From NCBI GenBank assembly GCA_964517145.1, contig CAZFBN010000047.1, positions 1 to 35,084 on the forward strand: a DNA stretch of 35,084 bases, given 5' to 3'. A program made the translations under genes and the position numbers. The notes beneath the pieces were generated by a model. That model was given only the letters and a program-made list of their open reading frames with translations, had not been told where the DNA came from and ran no database searches. Position 1 is the stretch's first letter. Each line of letters opens with the position of its first letter. This document shows, one piece after another, positions 32,553 to 35,084 of the stretch. This DNA is from JADJNW01 sp964517145. GTDB lineage: Bacteria > Bacteroidota > Bacteroidia > Chitinophagales > Saprospiraceae.

Positions 32553-33068
32553 GTGAATAGTTTTATCCTCGAAATATTTGATGCCGATTTTCCCCTGGTT
32601 ACTTTTTATACCGTAAGATGGGAAAATGAGGACTTATCCGAAACGGATAAGTTTTTTCAAAGATTTTTAGAAAATGAGATATATCAAGAAGATCTCGATG
32701 AGATTAATTTTTTACTTGAATTCATGGGTAATGAAGAATGTGCCCTATCTGCCTTTTTTACCCGGCATGAGGATGAAGCTAACGCCTTACCTCCAGGCAA
32801 AGTGTATGAGTATTCTTTGAGCTACGAGAACAATTCTTTACGTCTTTATTGTACCCGGATTAATAATCACACAGTCGTTTTATTCAATGGTGGTGTAAAG
32901 TCTGCGCGGACAGCCCAAGAAAGTGATGATCTGGCTTCAAAATTTCGAAATGCTAAATTTTTTGCACGAAAAATCTGGGAATACATTCATAATAAAACCC
33001 TCGTTGTTGACGAGCCGTATCATGCCCTGCGAATGTTTGACGATTCTGAAGAAATTATAATATATTAA
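32553..33068 (+). CDS. RelE/HigB-like toxin candidate of a toxin-antitoxin-chaperone module
   Basis: The 171-residue protein starts with GTG at 32553, since the next ATG lies well inside the protein; an extension to an ATT upstream is possible. The middle and end (YEYSLSYENNSLRLYCTRINNHTVVLFNGGVKSARTAQES) show the beta-strand pattern of RelE/HigB-type RNases, followed by a helix (ASKFRNAKFFARKIWEYI) common in that fold. The 80-residue N-terminal part is not recognised. A gene for an XRE antitoxin follows after 3 bases and a SecB-like gene overlaps that one, the order toxin-antitoxin-chaperone. I infer an mRNA interferase, but no catalytic residue can be named, so the assignment rests on fold pattern plus context. 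Confidence 0.65.
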   Translation: MNSFILEIFDADFPLVTFYTVRWENEDLSETDKFFQRFLENEIYQEDLDEINFLLEFMGNEECALSAFFTRHEDEANALPPGKVYEYSLSYENNSLRLYCTRINNHTVVLFNGGVKSARTAQESDDLASKFRNAKFFARKIWEYIHNKTLVVDEPYHALRMFDDSEEIIIY

Positions 33069-33071
33069 GTT

Positions 33072-33482
33072 ATGGCAAGTAAATATTTTCGAAAAGCCCT
33101 GGAAAGAATTCCTGATGAGACGAAAGTGTTTGTCCGCACCTATGCGCACATTTTAAAGCGGATAGATTATTTGTTACAAATTAAAGGGTATAAGCAGAAG
33201 GACCTGGCACAACGCCTCGACAAAAGGGAGTCAGAAATCAGCAAGTGGCTCAATGGTGAGCACAACCTCACTCTGCGTACTGTTGCGAAACTCGAAGTGG
33301 CACTCGGAGAGCCTATTTTAAAGGTATTACCTGTGCCAGAAGATTATGAAGAAAAAGTCTGGAAAAAAACGAGTGTCGGGCACCTGAACAAGTACGTTGC
33401 CAAACCTAAACAAAAGCCTACCAATGGTTTTGAATCGGCGGAAACGAGTATAGAGCCTGCATCAAAAATTGAAGTGGCATGA
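33072..33482 (+). CDS. XRE-type antitoxin with long C-terminal tail
   Basis: The 136-residue protein has a helix-turn-helix at about 30-85 (LLQIKGYKQKDLAQRLDKRESEISKWLNGEHNLTLRTVAKLEVALG), as in HigA-type antitoxins. A disordered, basic tail of about 40 residues follows (KTSVGHLNKYVAKPKQKP). In TAC systems, antitoxins carry such a C-terminal extension as the chaperone-addiction region bound by SecB-like proteins. The gene starts 3 bases after the toxin and shares ATGA with the chaperone gene, so the three are one transcription unit. It probably represses its own operon through the HTH. Confidence 0.85.
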   Translation: MASKYFRKALERIPDETKVFVRTYAHILKRIDYLLQIKGYKQKDLAQRLDKRESEISKWLNGEHNLTLRTVAKLEVALGEPILKVLPVPEDYEEKVWKKTSVGHLNKYVAKPKQKPTNGFESAETSIEPASKIEVA

Positions 33483-33943
33483 GTGATTTTGGACGCGTGG
33501 AAGCCGAACAAATCGTGCTGCTGGAAGTGATGATCGTGAAAGCCTTGGTAGAACACCCCGACGGACATCGGTTTGTGGATGTAAAGGGCTTTCAATTCGA
33601 CATGAGTTATGCCTCCTCCATCAACTTAGCGGAAAAGCTGGTAAAGGCAGAGCTATACATCCAGGTTGGTACGGATTCGGAGCAAACGGAGGAGGCAAAG
33701 GGTGAGTTCAGATTGGCATTTATCTATAAGATCAACAATTTGCAGGACTTGACCAAGACGACAGAGGAAGAACAAATACTGGTGAGTGGTGAACTCGATT
33801 TTACGCTCGCTTCTATTTCCTATTCTACCGCACGGGGCATTTTGCTGACGCGCTTTCAGGGTACGGTGTTCCGTGACTTTATCCTGCCGGTGATTAATCC
33901 AAATCAGCTACTGACCCAACAAACACCGCGCTCTTATCAATAA
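33479..33943 (+). CDS. SecB-like chaperone of a toxin-antitoxin-chaperone module
   Basis: The 154-residue protein resembles SecB in its beta-rich body (FRLAFIYKINNLQDL) and especially in its C-terminal half: LASISYSTARGILLTRFQGTVFRDFILPVINPNQLL, matching the SecB end (S.ARGI...RG......LP.(V/I)NP). A SecB-like chaperone located beside a toxin-antitoxin pair usually protects the antitoxin from degradation and is released under stress or phage attack. The ATG overlaps the stop of the antitoxin (ATGA). It is not the housekeeping SecB by context. Classical SecB is about 155 residues long, in agreement. Confidence 0.85.
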   Translation: MSDFGRVEAEQIVLLEVMIVKALVEHPDGHRFVDVKGFQFDMSYASSINLAEKLVKAELYIQVGTDSEQTEEAKGEFRLAFIYKINNLQDLTKTTEEEQILVSGELDFTLASISYSTARGILLTRFQGTVFRDFILPVINPNQLLTQQTPRSYQ

Positions 33944-34055
33944 AAAAAACCGCTGAGCGGGGCAAGGGAACTGACGTCTCTCCACCTCCGGGCAAGCCGG
34001 ATTGCGACAAAAATACGAATTAACAGGTAAAGTAATAGTCATAACAGCAGAACCC

Positions 34056-35084
34056 ATGAAATCTTATAAACACCAGGATAAACGCGCCCACATACCCAGC
34101 ACGGAAGAAGCGGGCTACGAAGTAGCCAACCCTGCCGTGCGTGCCGGACGCAGCAGTGTGGACTACCCGCTGAACCCCGTCGTGCAGCGGGGGCAAGACC
34201 CCGAACTCTTCTGGCTGGGCAAGTACGGCATGGAAGAGGAACAGACCGACCTGCACGTGGACATCCGCTCGCTGTACCGCCACGAACATATCTCGCCCGA
34301 AGTACTCATGCGCAACCTCTACCGCACCGTGGATACGGCGCTGGAGGATGGGCTCTTCTCGGTGAATACCCTCTTTGGCAATGCGCTGGAACATGATGAA
34401 CTGGAAAAGGTGAGCGAATACTACCGCCACAGCGATGGCTGGAGCAACCGCCTCGTACAGGGCGACTCGCTGATGGTGATGACCTCCCTGCTGGAGCGCG
34501 AGGGCTTAGCCGGGCAGGTGCAGATGATCTACCTCGACCCGCCCTACGGCATCAAGTATGGCTCCAACTGGCAGATGCAACTGCACAACCGCGACGTGAA
34601 AGACGGCAGCGACGAGCACCTGAGCGCCGAACCCGAACAGATCAAAGCCTACCGCGATACCTGGGAGCTAGGCATACACTCCTACCTGAGCTACCTGCGC
34701 GACCGCCTGCTGGTAGCCCGCGAACTGCTCACTGACAGCGGCTCCTGCTTCGTGCAGATCAGCGATGAAAATGTACACCTGGTGCGCTGCCTGATGGATG
34801 AGGTGTTTGGGAGTGAGCATTTTGTGAGTTTGATAACTGTTCGGAAAACAGGAGCTGTCAGTAGTCCGAATGCTAAACTAAATACGATTGGAACTTTAGG
34901 TGACTTCATAATTTGGTATGCTAAAGATAAAACTTCAATAAAATACAGACCATTATTTGGGATGAAAATGGAGGGAGATAAAATCTTCGAGCAGTATAAT
35001 TTAATCGAAGAAGATGGTCAGGTTAGGAGAGTAAGAGTATGTTTAAAAATTAAAATTCAATTATTTTCCAAGCGGTTAAGAATA
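34056..35084 (+). CDS. Type III-like DNA methyltransferase (Mod), 5' part
   Basis: The first 343 codons are present; the gene runs off the window. The N-terminus has ERxxGxV-like stretches and the region WSNRLVQGDSLMVMTSLLEREGLAGQVQMIYLDPPYGIKYGSNWQ, where DPPY (161-164) is the catalytic motif of N6-adenine/N4-cytosine methyltransferases. It is followed by DTWELGIHSYLSYLRDRLLVARELL and SCFVQISDENVHLVRCLMDEVFGSEHF, typical of the Mod partner of BPTD_3080-type restriction enzymes. It protects host DNA and supplies specificity to Res (24342-27464). Base composition changes abruptly near 34800: GC-rich before, AT-rich after, where the target-recognition region should begin. The last 20 or so codons may be out of frame: adding one A at 35052-35055 would give NSIIFQAV, closer to the family. 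Confidence 0.88.
   Translation, partial: MKSYKHQDKRAHIPSTEEAGYEVANPAVRAGRSSVDYPLNPVVQRGQDPELFWLGKYGMEEEQTDLHVDIRSLYRHEHISPEVLMRNLYRTVDTALEDGLFSVNTLFGNALEHDELEKVSEYYRHSDGWSNRLVQGDSLMVMTSLLEREGLAGQVQMIYLDPPYGIKYGSNWQMQLHNRDVKDGSDEHLSAEPEQIKAYRDTWELGIHSYLSYLRDRLLVARELLTDSGSCFVQISDENVHLVRCLMDEVFGSEHFVSLITVRKTGAVSSPNAKLNTIGTLGDFIIWYAKDKTSIKYRPLFGMKMEGDKIFEQYNLIEEDGQVRRVRVCLKIKIQLFSKRLRI

Noticed and set aside
33944..34055. Small CCGC/GCGG hairpin with A-run before the methyltransferase gene
   Set aside because: The stem is only four pairs; on the minus strand it is followed by Ts but no minus-strand gene needs a terminator there.

Overview
The window looks like a chromosomal segment of a Bacteroidota bacterium, most likely of the Saprospiria type. 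The basis is several secreted proteins with type IX secretion (T9SS) sorting domains of both type A and type B, a PorP/SprF-like T9SS outer-membrane protein, SprB-like repeats, the recurrent 'GCMDPASCNYNP' motif, and promoters that fit the Bacteroidota consensus (TTG, about 20 bases, TAnnTTTG). Taxonomy is inferred from these traits only.

Layout. (1) 1-12,000, ordinary host genes: the tail of one T9SS cargo protein, a small cohesin-type T9SS protein, a 1571-residue adhesin-like protein with four cohesin-like domains, many SprB-like repeats and a type B sorting domain, then PorP/SprF. An 840-base gene-poor stretch follows. On the minus strand are a thiolase and a lysyl-oxidase-like protein carrying a dockerin and a type A sorting domain. 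(2) 12,070-12,142, an initiator tRNA-Met whose 3' end also encodes the last residues of a large serine recombinase; this is a likely attL. (3) About 12,124-22,800, a phage- or plasmid-like integrated element: recombinase operon, divergent ribbon-helix-helix regulator, a replication organiser containing 15-bp iteron-like repeats and an AT-rich stretch (candidate origin), a VRR-NUC nuclease, several small membrane proteins including a holin-like one, two full-length paralogues of a Bacteroidota family of unknown function, and two tandem copies of a structured non-coding repeat. No terminase, portal or tail gene is recognisable. (4) 22,991-24,061, an exported SH3-repeat protein. (5) 24,342 to the window end, a defence island on the plus strand: a type III-like restriction subunit (Res), a GmrSD-like DUF262/DUF1524 gene split by an intact IS3-family element, an AbiEi/AbiEii-like pair, a RelE/HigB-like toxin with XRE antitoxin and SecB-like chaperone (a toxin-antitoxin-chaperone, TAC, module), and the 5' part of a type III-like methyltransferase (Mod).

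How the parts work together. Res and Mod presumably form one restriction-modification system, and the genes between them are accessory anti-phage or addiction modules. The IS has inactivated only the GmrSD-like gene, and excising it with one 3-bp target copy restores the reading frame exactly. The cohesin proteins and the dockerin-bearing lysyl oxidase suggest non-cellulosomal cohesin-dockerin assembly on the cell surface. The most noteworthy features are the TAC module nested inside a restriction-modification locus, the candidate origin inside the replication gene, and the covarying structured repeats. No rRNA or CRISPR array was seen.
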